NCBI GenBank assembly: GCA_038237475.1
Contig: JBBRYS010000002.1
Span: forward strand, 513,712 to 577,711
Length of the DNA: 64,000 bases
DNA from: JAOAPY01 sp038237475
GTDB taxonomy: Bacteria; Acidobacteriota; Blastocatellia; Pyrinomonadales; Pyrinomonadaceae
Direction of reading: 5' to 3'
Made by a program: the position numbers and the translations under genes. This document shows, piece by piece, positions 53,736 through 64,000 of the stretch. The notes below the pieces were generated by a model. It did not search any database and had not been told where the DNA came from. It was given only the letters and a program-made list of their open reading frames with translations. Each line of letters opens with the position of its first letter. Position 1 is the first letter of the stretch.

Positions 53736-56700
53736 ATGAGTTGCCATCTTCATAAGTCAGGGAAACTGCAGCTGACTCTTATGCTCGCACTCTTCTTGCT
53801 AGCTGCTCTCACGGCTGCGGCGCAAGACACGGTGACCGGCGCTTTTGAAGGGATTGTCAGTGATAGCCAGACAGGGGCGCCGCTCAAAGGCGCGACAGTA
53901 CAAATCATTAATGAGCAGTCAGGCATCACTGCCAACTTGTCAACAGACTATCGCGGCCGCTTTTTTCAGGGATTGCTGCAACCGGGGACCTATCGCGTAC
54001 GCGTGGCCCTGCCAGGTTACCAAACGCGCGAGGTTCTGCAGCGCCTGAAAATTACCTACACCGGTGAAGTAGTTCCTGTCCCCGTGTCGCTCGATCCTTT
54101 GCCGGCTGCGGTCACCCCTGGAGCGACGCCCACTCCGTTGCCCACGCTCACCACCGAAGACACAGATATTCGCAGCAGCATGATTCGCACCGACGGACGA
54201 CGCGGCGGATCTTTCAGCGACGACGAGATACAGGGTCTGCCACTTGGCGCCTCGACTCTGACACGCACCTTTGACGAACTGGCGTTGCTCCTGCCGGGCG
54301 TGGCGCCGCCGCCGCAAACATTGGGCAGTGTGGCCGGCCCTGGCGTTGGCGCCGGGGTTGGCTCTGCCGGGCAATTCAGCGTTAATGGTTTGCGTTCAAG
54401 AGCTAATAACTTCACTGTCGACGGCTCTGACAATAATGATGAAGACATAGGCGTCCGCCGGCAGGGATTCGTCGCGCTCGTACCCCAGCCAATCGAATCA
54501 ATTCAGGAGTACCAGGTCATCACCGCCCTGGCGCCGGCACAGTTTGGCCGCAACATCGGCGCCCAGGTAAATGCTGTCTCGCGCTCAGGTGGAAACCAAA
54601 CCCACGGCGCCGGCTATGGTTTTATTAATGCGAGTCAACTTAACGCGCGTAACTTCTTTGATACTGCCAACGGCAATGCAGTTCTGCCACTGCGTAGCGC
54701 CAGTGGACAGTCGGTGATGCTGGATGGACGCCCACTTTCCGTTACCAATCAAAGCAATGGCAAAGACTCATTCACCCTTGGTCAGGGTGGGTTTGTGCTG
54801 GGCGGACCACTCGCGCCCGATCGCATGTTTTATTTCTTCTCTGGCGAAGGCCAGGTAATTAATGCCAACAAAGAACAGAGCTTTGCCGTCCCGACGATAG
54901 AACAACGCGGCGCCTTCGGCACTGGAGCTTCGGCTATCTTCCGCGATCCGCTGGGCCACCGGGACGCTGCAGGCAACCTGATCGATCAGGTGTTCGCGTA
55001 CCCAACCACCGCTCGCGGCGATGCCGTCTTTAGCTTTTTCCCGTTTCCAAACAATCCGAACGGAGTCTTCGGCGCTAACACGCTGACACAGAGTCTGCCG
55101 GCCAGCGCTCAGGGTCAGGGATTTTCCGGCAAGGTCGACGGCAACTTCAAAGTTCGCCAAAGACCTCAGAGTGTCACCGCGCGTTATAACTTTACTGATG
55201 ACTGGCGCGACATTCCCTCTGTCGGCGGCGCAATCTTTTCTTCGATCCGCTCGAATGTCAGGACGCAGAACTTTTCTTTTTTCCTTAACAGCAAAGTCAG
55301 CGGTCCGGCCTCCGCCAATTACGTCTTTAATCAAGTGCGCTTGTCGTACGGCCGCACGCGCCTGAATTTTGAAGAGCTCCGCGATCGTTCTTTCATGCGC
55401 CCCAGTGACGGTTTGCCGAATACACCATTTCTCCTGAATGCTCCGCTATTTTTGAACTCAACCCTGCCGCGCGCAATTACAAATATTGATTTTGGCCCAA
55501 ACCTCGGACCGGTTTTTTACACGACGGATCCGACAGCACCGCGCACCGAAGCGGCCCTGGGAGTGGTTGGTCAAATCAATGTCGCCGGCTTCAGCCCCAT
55601 CGGTGTCGATGTTTTTAACTTCCCACAAAAGCGAGTCAACAATACTTACCAGGCCGCCGATACTCTGACTTACCGCCGGCGCAGTCACAGCTTTACCTTC
55701 GGCGTTGATACGCGGCGCAGTGAATTGAACAGTGAGCTACCGCGCAACGCCGGTCCGTTAATTACTTTCAACGGTGCGCCTGAGATAGCTTTGTCGTCGA
55801 CGGGAACCTTTTCCTACACGAATCGGTTTATCCGGCCTGAGACTTTTGCGGCAGCTTCTGCCGCCAGCGGTTTTTCCCAGACATTAGCTACCGGCGGAGA
55901 GTCAGCTATTGGTTTGCGTTTCTATCAACTTGATTTCTTCGGCAGTGACGATTGGCGCGTGAGTGACAAGCTGTCGCTGTCGCTGGGGCTGCGTTACGAA
56001 TACAACACGCCTCCCAGGGAAGTAAATAATCGCATAGAACGGACGTTCGCCGATCCGGCGCTGAGCCTGGCGCCCGGCCTGCTCCAGTTCATCGCAGGCC
56101 GCAGCGGGATCTATGATCCTGATCGAAATAACTTTGCTCCGCGGCTTGGGCTTGCTTACTCACCTAACTGGTTCGGTCGCGACAGGACTACGGTAATTCG
56201 CGCCGGCTATGGAATTTTCTACGATCAAATCCTCGGCGCGGTAGTAAGCCAATCGCGCAACGTCTATCCAACTTTTCTCACCATCGACCTTGCGGGCGGA
56301 TTTGCCAACCTGCGTTTTGTTCCGGGAAATAGCCGCTTCGGAGATTCTTGCCAGCTCGCGAATCGCTGTCCCTATGATCTAATCAACCCCCAGGTTGCCA
56401 CGCTCTTTGGAACGAGGCTCGTTCTACCGGGAACACTTAACACGCTGAATCCGGCAATCAGCTTTGCACAAATTGCGAGCATCGTGAATCTGGTGGGCGG
56501 CGGTCCCGTGCCCGCCTTGAGTGGCTTTGGTGTGACGCTGCCTGCTCGAAATCTTGATATGCCAATGGCGCATCAATACAGCGCCACCTGGGACCAGCAA
56601 CTGGGCCGGAACTTTGTGCTTTCGATCGGTTACGTGGGCACGCAGGGACGAAAGCTGCTGCGCTTTACTACCCCCAACCTCGGCCGCAATGCTTTGCTCA

Positions 56701-57569
56701 CTCCGCTGGCCTTTAGCACGTTGCTTAGTGCTGAACCCAACTTCTTTGGATTAGCTTTGCCACCGGGCGCGCGCATCAGTGCTTCCGGAAACATCACCGG
56801 CGGCCGTCCGCAAAACACCGTCGGGGCTGTGACTCAATTTGAAACCAGCGCGAGTTCCCGCTACGACGCCCTGCAGGTACAGGCTCGGGGTCGTTTGAGT
56901 CAGGGCCTGCAGTATCAGATCAGTTACACCTTCTCAAAGACAACCGATGACGTCTCTGACGTGTTTGATTTGGCAGGCGCGTCGGCCCTGCCACAGAACA
57001 GTCTCACCCTTTCCGGCGAACGTGGACCGGCCAGCTTCGACGCCCGTCACCGTCTGGCCTACAGTTTCATGTATGACTTCCGCGAGTTGTCCAAGCGCAA
57101 CAGCTTTTCACATACCTTGTTTCATGGTTTACAGGTGAGCGGGACTGGTCAGTTTCAAACGGGCCAGCCCTTTACCGTCAACAGCATCTTTGACGTTAAC
57201 CTGGATGGGAACCTCACTGATCGCCTCAACAACACCAGCGGTCTGGAGGTGACAGGAAATCGGGCTCAACCGCTGAGGCTGACAAGCACCAACACTTTCA
57301 GCATGCTGGCTCCGGTGGGGCAGGACGGTCGCATCGGCCGCAATACATTTCGCGCGGGAAATCTTCTAGAGCTCGATCTTTCAATCAGCAAATCAATATT
57401 GCTTAACGCCGGGCGAAAGTTTGCCGTGCGTGCGGACCTCTTCAACTTTATCAACCGCACGAACTATGGTATCCCGGTGCGCTTGCTGGAATCTCCCGGC
57501 TTTGGACGGGCTACAGACACGGTGACGCCCGGTCGCCGCATTCAGTTCGCTCTGAAATATTCATTCTGA
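53736..57569 (+). CDS. TonB-dependent receptor, Oar-like, with carboxypeptidase-regulatory N-terminus
   Basis: A 1277-residue outer-membrane receptor. A signal peptide (1-31) is followed by a carboxypeptidase-regulatory domain (about 35-125, GIVSDSQTGAPLKGATV), a plug domain (about 140-285, SVNGLRSRANNFTVDGSDNND and an NAVSRSGGNQ segment) and a long beta-barrel to a C-terminal Phe (QFALKYSF), the usual outer-membrane sorting signal. The family imports or binds large substrates with energy from TonB; a ligand is not predictable. GAGG lies six bases before ATG 53736. It is flanked by two giant surface proteins, suggesting a common substrate. The TonB box is not obvious. Confidence 0.9.
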   Translation: MSCHLHKSGKLQLTLMLALFLLAALTAAAQDTVTGAFEGIVSDSQTGAPLKGATVQIINEQSGITANLSTDYRGRFFQGLLQPGTYRVRVALPGYQTREVLQRLKITYTGEVVPVPVSLDPLPAAVTPGATPTPLPTLTTEDTDIRSSMIRTDGRRGGSFSDDEIQGLPLGASTLTRTFDELALLLPGVAPPPQTLGSVAGPGVGAGVGSAGQFSVNGLRSRANNFTVDGSDNNDEDIGVRRQGFVALVPQPIESIQEYQVITALAPAQFGRNIGAQVNAVSRSGGNQTHGAGYGFINASQLNARNFFDTANGNAVLPLRSASGQSVMLDGRPLSVTNQSNGKDSFTLGQGGFVLGGPLAPDRMFYFFSGEGQVINANKEQSFAVPTIEQRGAFGTGASAIFRDPLGHRDAAGNLIDQVFAYPTTARGDAVFSFFPFPNNPNGVFGANTLTQSLPASAQGQGFSGKVDGNFKVRQRPQSVTARYNFTDDWRDIPSVGGAIFSSIRSNVRTQNFSFFLNSKVSGPASANYVFNQVRLSYGRTRLNFEELRDRSFMRPSDGLPNTPFLLNAPLFLNSTLPRAITNIDFGPNLGPVFYTTDPTAPRTEAALGVVGQINVAGFSPIGVDVFNFPQKRVNNTYQAADTLTYRRRSHSFTFGVDTRRSELNSELPRNAGPLITFNGAPEIALSSTGTFSYTNRFIRPETFAAASAASGFSQTLATGGESAIGLRFYQLDFFGSDDWRVSDKLSLSLGLRYEYNTPPREVNNRIERTFADPALSLAPGLLQFIAGRSGIYDPDRNNFAPRLGLAYSPNWFGRDRTTVIRAGYGIFYDQILGAVVSQSRNVYPTFLTIDLAGGFANLRFVPGNSRFGDSCQLANRCPYDLINPQVATLFGTRLVLPGTLNTLNPAISFAQIASIVNLVGGGPVPALSGFGVTLPARNLDMPMAHQYSATWDQQLGRNFVLSIGYVGTQGRKLLRFTTPNLGRNALLTPLAFSTLLSAEPNFFGLALPPGARISASGNITGGRPQNTVGAVTQFETSASSRYDALQVQARGRLSQGLQYQISYTFSKTTDDVSDVFDLAGASALPQNSLTLSGERGPASFDARHRLAYSFMYDFRELSKRNSFSHTLFHGLQVSGTGQFQTGQPFTVNSIFDVNLDGNLTDRLNNTSGLEVTGNRAQPLRLTSTNTFSMLAPVGQDGRIGRNTFRAGNLLELDLSISKSILLNAGRKFAVRADLFNFINRTNYGIPVRLLESPGFGRATDTVTPGRRIQFALKYSF

Positions 57570-57836
57570 GCCGGCCGTGTCCTCCTGGTTCACGGTCCGA
57601 ACGACAGCGAGTTTAGTCCGTTTGAGGTATCAGCAACCCTTCTCTGCACTGTCCCCCGCCGCAGCATTGGGCTGCGATAGAGATCTGAAGCAGCTGGACT
57701 GAAATACTTCCTGCCATCTAAGCATTATGGTTGAAATTCAAATTGTGCGTTTCCCTTCTTCTTGCCATGTCCAACGGGGGAACTGAACTCAATCGCTTCT
57801 ACGGTTCCATATCAAGTGCTCACAGGAGGCCTCCCA
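57570..57836. other. Intergenic region before the second mosaic protein
   Basis: A 267-base gap with no convincing gene or standard terminator. A perfect 10-bp palindrome GGAGGCCTCC (57826-57835) includes the ribosome-binding site of the next gene. Confidence 0.5.
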
Positions 57837-60800
57837 TGCCCACTCTCGCTCGTCGCTTCGCCTGGTACACTACGTCTGTCCTATCCCTAACCCGCCTGCT
57901 TCCAGCCGTCACTCTGCTCCTGTTGTTCGCGGCGGGCAACTCTTCAGCACAGACTCTGAAGGCCGATTATCAGTTTCAAAACACCCGAGCGAGTTCAGTT
58001 GGATCGTCAAGCCTGACGGACACGGGCGTAAATACTTTTCAGAGCGACATCGTTGACGGCGCATCGCGTACTACACTGCGCTTCCCTTTCAATAATGGTC
58101 TAAGGCTATCGTCGGCTACAGGACAAATACCCGCCAACAGCTACACGATTGTGATGTTGTTCAAGGTCGACAGCGTCGCCGGCTTTGTGCGCCTTGTTGA
58201 TTTCAAGAACCGCACGAGTGATAACGGCCTCTACATCGACAATGGACACTTGGAGAACTGCACTTCATGCACGAACTTCAGCGCCAATACTTACGTGCAG
58301 GTTGTTTACACCCGCACCAGCGGGGGAACGTTCACGGGATATCTCAATGGGGTACAACAGGGACAGGGTCCCGACGCAGGCAACGATCTGGTAATCGACG
58401 GCAGTAACATTCTGAATTTCTTTCAGGATGATCTCGCTGCGGGTAACGAAGCTTCAGCAGGCAGCGTGGCCCGCATTCGCCTTTACGATGCTCCAATGAC
58501 TGGAGCCCAGGTAGCAGCGCTTGATCGTGCGGGCCCGTTGAACTTTGTAGTCACAAATACCAGTGACAGTGGAGCAGGCTCACTTAGACAGGCGATTCTG
58601 AATGCGAATGCAAATGTCGGCACGGACACGATCTCTTTCAATATTCCTGGCTCCGGAGTTCAGACCATCACTCCGTTATCTGCGTTACCGGCTTTAACCG
58701 GTCCAACCATCATCGACGGAACAACTCAACCCGGATTTGCGGGCACGCCGCTGATTGAATTAAACGGCACTTCATCGGGAAGCGCTTCAGGGCTTTCTAT
58801 CACGGGCGGTAGTAGCACTGTGCGTGGGCTGGTGATTAATCGTTTCAGTCAGGACGGCATCAGTCTGGCCACGGCAGGCAGCAATACTATCCAGGGCAAT
58901 TACATCGGCACTGACCCAACTGGGGCCGCCGATCTGGGCAACACGTCCAGCGGTGTCAGAATCAACCCCGGATCGAGTAGCAACACGATCGGCGGGACTA
59001 CTCTCGCTGATCGCAACATCATTTCCGGAAACGGCACGAATGGCGTCCTCATCAACGCCGGCAATGCTAACAGCAACATTATCCGCGGAAATTATATCGG
59101 CACGGATGTAACCGGCACGCAATCTGTTCCCAACCGCTTCGGGGGGGTAAACATCATCGGCCCCAGCATCGCCAACACTATCGGTGGCACCATCGCGGGA
59201 TCTCGCAATGTCATATCGGGCAACATTGGTTTTGGAATCCTGATCCAGGTTGCGTCCGCGACCAATAATACAGTCCAGGGGAATTTCATTGGCGTAAACG
59301 CAAGCGGAACGGGCGCTCTCCTGAATACGGGCAGCACCGGCGGCGGCGTCTACCTAAGCGCCGCTGTCAACAACACCATTGGTGGAACAACAGTAGCGGC
59401 GCGAAACATAATCTCCGGAAACGCATCATCCGGAGTGCAGATTCAAAGCAGTGCCACCGGTAATCTGGTCCAGGGAAACTACATCGGCACGGACGTTAAC
59501 GGAACGAACGCAGTACCGAATCTCGGTACGGCCGGTGTGTACATTCGCACCTCCGCCTTCAGTAACACCGTCGGCGGATTAGCTGCCGGCAGCGGCAATC
59601 TGATCCAGTTTAATGCAAACGCGGGTGTGAGAATTCAGGATAGCGCCATCCGCAACGCCGTGCTCGGGAACACGATCTCTAATAACGGTCTTCTGGGAAT
59701 CAATCTTCAGGGAGGCGGCAATAATAATTTCGAGATGGGACTTAGTTCTGCCCTGGCAAGCAGCAGCGGCGGAACCACCAACATACAAGGCGTATTCTCT
59801 GCAGCAGCTAGCACTACCTATAACGTCCAATATTTTTCAAATACAGCATGTGATCAAAGTGGCTTTGGCGAGGGTCAAACGCTGATTGGATCAGCCAATC
59901 TAACAACTACGGCAGGTGGCACTGCGAACATCAATCAATCTTTCGGAGTGACTGTGCCGACCGGGCAGTTCATAACTCTGACAGCCACCGATCCACAAAA
60001 CAACACTTCGCGCTTCTCTCGCTGCCTGCAGGTTAACGGCACAGTCTTAATCTCAGGCACCGTAAAGAACAGCAGCAATGTCGCCATACCCGGCGTCACG
60101 ATGACTCTCTCCGGAGCTCAAACCGGGTTCATTACTACCGATGCAAATGGCGCTTATTCATTTCGCGTAACACCAGGCACTTATTCAGTGGCGCCTTCAA
60201 AGATCAATCTGATCTTTTCCCCGCAGAGCACGACCCTCAATACAAGCAGCACCGCTAATTTCACGGCGACTACCATGCCCGGTCAAGCGGGCAAAATTGT
60301 TTTCGTGAGTCTTCGAAATACGGGCTCCGGCGAAATTTATACGATGAATGCCGACGGCAGCGGCCAGACCAGGCTGACAAATGATACGGCATTTGATCGG
60401 GACCCCACCTGGTCTCCAAACGGTTCAAAGATCGCCTGGGAAAGTGATCGCACGGGTAACCTTGAAATCTTTTCGATGAATGCAGATGGGAGTGGCGCAA
60501 CAAACCTTACGAACAACAATGCGCTTGACGATAGCGCCTCGTGGTCTCCAGACGGGACGAAGATCGCTTTTGCCAGCGAACGAGACGGCAACGCGGAAAT
60601 TTATGTAATGAACGCAGACGGATCAAATCAGGCTCGGTTCACGAACGATCCGGGAACCGATGAAGCCCCAGCCTGGTCGCCTGACGGAACCAAAATAGCT
60701 TTTTCATCCACCAGAGATGGCAATATCGAGATTTATGTGATGAACGCCGATGGCTCGGGCCAGTCTCGAGTGACCAATAATCCGGCAATTGATGACGGAC

Positions 60801-63800
60801 CAGCATGGTCACCTGACGGCAGCAAAATCGCGTTTCATACAAATCGTGATGGGAATTTTGAGATCTATTCGATCAGTTCATCGGGGGCCAATCCGACTCG
60901 CCTTACCAATGATCCGGCAGGAGATTCCTTTCCATCTTTCTCACCTGATGGCAGCCAGATCACTTTCAACTCCACTCGATCGCCACAAGGTGATAGCGAG
61001 ATTTACGTGATGTATGCGAATGGCACCTCACAAACTAACATCTCGAACTTTCCACTTTTCAGTGAGACTCAGCCGACCTGGCAAACACAGTCTGCTGTGC
61101 CTGCCAGTTTCAGCATTACCGGCCGCGTCTTGAACGTTTTGGGAAACCCCGTCGCTAATATCTTTGTGGGCCTCAGTGGCGGTGGAACATTCGGAACGAT
61201 CACAGACGAGAGCGGTTTGTATTCGTTCACAAATCTAACTGCAAATGGAAATTACGTCGTTACTCCAAGCAGTACTGACTACTCCTTCAGTCCCGGCAAT
61301 TACACTTTTAACAACCTGACCGCAAATCGAATTGGAAATTTTGTCGCGAGTCAAAGCGTGGTCGGTATCAGCGGGACCGTCGTCGACGGCAGTGATATCC
61401 CGCTGAACAACGTGACTGTGTCACTCACTAAAAATGGTATCTCAGCCGGTTCTATGCAAACGGATGTGCTGGGCAATTATAGCTTCAGTAATCTTGAGGC
61501 AGGTGCAAACTACGTAGTTACGCCGGCAGGAAGCTTCACTCCATCAAGTCAGACTCTGAATAGTCTGACCACCAACGCGACCAGTAACTTCAAGCAAACG
61601 GCGAGTATTGCGCCACAATGCAGCACGTCCAGCTTTGGCAGAACAGATTATCCCGTTGGAACACAGCCCTTCGCCACGGTTCCCGGTGATTTTAATGGCG
61701 ACGGAAAGATAGATTTAGCCTCCGGCAATCTCACTTCTGCGGACGTCTCGATCTCGCTGGGCAATGGCGATGGCACCTTCGGCGCGGCTACTAATTTTCC
61801 AGCGGGCGGAGGAGCCTATTCGCTCGCCGTGGCGGACTTGAATAATGACGGGAAGCTCGATCTGGTGACCGTCAGCAACAGCGCAAATAATGTTTCCATC
61901 TTGTTGGGTACAGGGACCGGCACTTTTGGCGCGCCCACAAGTTTTACCGGGGTGAACTCACCTCGATCAGTGGTGGTTCGGGACTTCAACTCCGATGGCA
62001 AACCTGATTTGGCGGTGGCCAATTTCCCCGGCAACAACATTTCCATATTTCTCGGAGACGGGTTAGGAGGCATGGGTGCTGCCACTACCTTCGCTGCGGG
62101 CACGAGTGCTACTTCAGTTACTGCCGGAGATTTCAACGGTGATGGGAAACTGGATTTGGCCACAGCTAACTTTGGCTCAGGGAATGTAAGCATACTAATT
62201 GGAAACGGCGCCGGCAGCTTTAGCGCGCCTATTAACCTCGTGGCCGGCACCGGCCCATTCTTTGTGCGCGCCGGGGATTTCAATGGCGATGGAAAACTCG
62301 ATCTTGCGGTTCCCAACGTAACCTCAAATAACGTCTCGGTTTTCCTGGGTGCGGGCAACGGCTCCTTCTCTGCCGCCACCAATTTCGCGGTGGGTGCTGG
62401 TCCAACTTCCGTTGTGATTGGTGACTTCAATGGGGACGGCAAGAGCGATCTGGCAACCACGAATAATACGGATGGCACCGTTTCGGTTCTGCTGGGAACT
62501 GGGAATGGTAGCTTTGGCGCAGCCACGAACACCACCGTGGGAAGCGGTCCGCGCGCGTCAGCAGCGGCAGATTTTAATGGCGATGGTAAGCTCGACCTCG
62601 CGGTGCCCAACCAGGGAACAAATAATGTATCCGTGTTATTGAACACCGCCGCGACTTGCAATACTCAAACTTCATTAACGATCTCGGGACGGGTTTCGAA
62701 CACCGCTAATCAGGCTCTGGCTGACGTGGTCGTCACACTTTCCGGGCCCATTACGCGCGTGACGCAAAGCGACAGCAGCGGCAATTACTTGTTCGCGAAT
62801 TTGGTTCCCGGTGGGAACTATTCCGTCACACTACAAAGCCCGTACTTTGTCTTCGCGCCGTCGCGGGCGGATTTCTTCAATCTCAGCAGTAGCCAGGTGG
62901 CGAACTTTATCGCGGCGCCCTTGGCTGTGCCAATGCCGACGCCGCCACTGAGTGATGACTTCGCCAGCTCGACGCGCGATGCGACTAAGTGGAATCTGGG
63001 CACGCAGACGCAGCCCGCCGCCGCCATCGATCCGCAAGTGACCACCGCACAGATCAATGGCCAGTTGGTGATCACACCGCGCAGCCAGGTCACCGGCTTG
63101 CACTACAACGGCTACGTCTCAACCAGTTCTTTTGACCTGACCAACGGTAAAGCCAGTGTCGAAATCGTGCGCGCGGCCAGCGGTGGCGCGGATACGATCT
63201 TTGCGATCGGCTCTGACGCAAACAACTTCTATCGCTTCATGGTCCATACAGCCGGTGGTCCAACCAGCGCGCCGCTTATTTACCGTGGCCGCGACGGCCT
63301 GGAGCGTCCGCTGGACTCAACGACCTCTCAGTTGTTGTTGCAGGTAGTCATCGCAGGCCAGTTGACGACGCTGCCGCTTCCTTACGATCTGGTAGCGCAT
63401 CATTTCATGCGTTTCCGTCATGAGTCGCCGATGGTTTCCCCGCCGTTTGGTGCGATTCTGTTCGAGGCCAGCCCGGACGATATCAACTACACGGTGTTGA
63501 ATCGGACGTTGTTGCAGACGAGAGTCGTTAATCCGATGACCCTCGAATTGAGCGCGGGCACGGCTGGGCCGATGAATGCGGGCGCAGCGATATTTGACAA
63601 CGTCAACCTGATCTTGAGCACCTTTCAGTTCAGCACCGGCAGCTACGCCGTTAACGAAGGTGATGGTTCCCTGCTCATAACCGTCACTCGCGCCGGTAGC
63701 TTGGCGGACGCCGCTGCGGTCGATTTCGCCACCGCGGATGGCACGGCACGGCAGAAGACCAAGTACACCAGTGCCGCGGGCACGCTCACCTTTGCGGCCG

Positions 63801-64000
63801 GCATCGCGAGCCGTACTTTCCGCGTGCTGCTGGTTGACAACCAGATTGCCGAAGGCGATCAGACAGTGAACCTTCTCTTAAGCAATCCGTTCGGCTCAGG
63901 CTTGAGCAACCCGGGCCGTGCCGTACTGACTATCAGCGACAATGACACGACCCTGGCGACCACCAACCAACTGGACGAGGCGCGGTACTTTGTGACGCAA
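57837..64000 (+). CDS. Giant mosaic secreted protein (LamG-like, beta-helix, PD40, FG-GAP, Calx-beta), 3' end cut
   Basis: An uninterrupted frame of more than 2050 residues that runs off the window. A signal peptide (1-41, ending SSAQ) is followed by a LamG-like concanavalin domain (about 48-235), a right-handed beta-helix with CSLREA-type start (VTNTSDSGAGSLRQAI, about 238-720), a carboxypeptidase-regulatory domain (740-810), PD40 propeller repeats (815-1085), two more carboxypeptidase-regulatory domains (1090-1255), seven FG-GAP/VCBS repeats (1265-1605), another carboxypeptidase-regulatory domain (1610-1690), a jelly-roll (1700-1920), Calx-beta (1925-2035) and the beginning of DUF4214. AGGAGG lies six bases before ATG 57837. 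Likely a surface adhesin or polymer-binding protein. Confidence 0.85.
58870..59560 (+). repeat. Beta-helix repeats with GNYIGTD motif
   Basis: Units of about 60-65 residues with NxIxGNYIGTDxTG and NTIGGTTxxxRNIISGN strands, five in all, build a parallel beta-helix. Confidence 0.78.
60290..61080 (+). repeat. PD40/TolB-like repeats
   Basis: Six units of about 43 residues with EIYVMNADGS, RLTND and WSPDGTKIAF motifs. Similar DNA repeats occur at 50680-51530. Confidence 0.82.
61680..62640 (+). repeat. Seven FG-GAP/VCBS repeats
   Basis: Seven units of about 49 residues share DFNGDGKLDLA (with variants) and VSVLLGxGxGxF, the calcium-binding FG-GAP/VCBS pattern of integrin-like propellers. Confidence 0.85.

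Noticed and set aside
57826..57835. Palindrome GGAGGCCTCC over the ribosome-binding site as a regulatory hairpin
   Set aside because: With no spacer, only about three base pairs could form around a four-base loop, too weak to sequester the site.
60290..61080. Regular DNA repeats that resemble a repeat array such as CRISPR
   Set aside because: They are in-frame PD40 protein repeats with degenerate DNA and no spacer structure; no cas gene is present.

Overview
This 64 kb window is a chromosomal segment of a moderately GC-rich Gram-negative bacterium, most probably an Acidobacteriota of the Blastocatellia/Pyrinomonadaceae type. That placement is an inference. It rests on an Oar-like TonB-dependent receptor with a carboxypeptidase-regulatory N-terminus, very large mosaic secreted proteins (SBBP, BNR, PD40, FG-GAP, Calx-beta, DUF4214), a DUF5916 protein, several DUF4097 proteins behind an ECF sigma/anti-sigma pair, a PQQ-propeller protein and a bacterial SET protein. 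I see no tRNA, rRNA, CRISPR array, transposase or phage gene.

Layout. 1-3.2 kb (minus): a radical SAM/SPASM enzyme and an MGDG-synthase-type glycosyltransferase, then a promoter, leader and terminator hairpin directly before a FabG-like reductase cut by the window edge. 3.2-7.6 kb (minus): a Uma2-family protein and an NtrYX-like two-component pair whose kinase carries an EF-hand-like loop. 7.8-9.8 kb (plus): three unrecognised genes, two of them paralogous small membrane proteins. 9.9-16.8 kb: a CPBP protease-like protein, a TPR protein, citrate synthase with a small membrane protein, a GY-repeat/glycine-zipper envelope protein and a cysteine desulfurase. 16.8-25.1 kb (minus): a DUF5916 protein, then an ECF sigma, anti-sigma and DUF4097 envelope cluster with two matching ECF-type promoters. 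25.2-28.9 kb (plus): the late haem genes hemE-hemH-hemG.

29-38 kb: an NTF2-like protein, a membrane/spermidine-synthase-like fusion, DUF58 and MoxR genes, a type IV pilin-like protein, an Rrf2 regulator with an operator-like dyad on its -10 box, and the principal sigma factor RpoD. 37.8-46.4 kb (minus): a sugar kinase, a SET-domain protein, a PQQ propeller with inserted EF-hands, two secreted proteins (one a YncE-like propeller fused to a phosphoesterase) and a shortened GT39-like membrane protein. 46.5-64 kb (plus): a 2346-residue mosaic surface protein, a 1277-residue TonB-dependent receptor and a second mosaic protein running off the window. The two mosaic proteins share their last four modules, so they are duplicated cell-surface proteins around an outer-membrane receptor.

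The strongest candidates for undescribed biology are the tandem membrane paralogues at 7.8-9.8 kb, the ECF/DUF4097 regulon, the attenuator-like leader before the FabG-like gene, the hairpin-rich stretch at 14.0-14.2 kb, and the mosaic proteins flanking the receptor. Start codons were chosen by ribosome-binding-site context and family length. All functional assignments come from motif recognition, not database searches.
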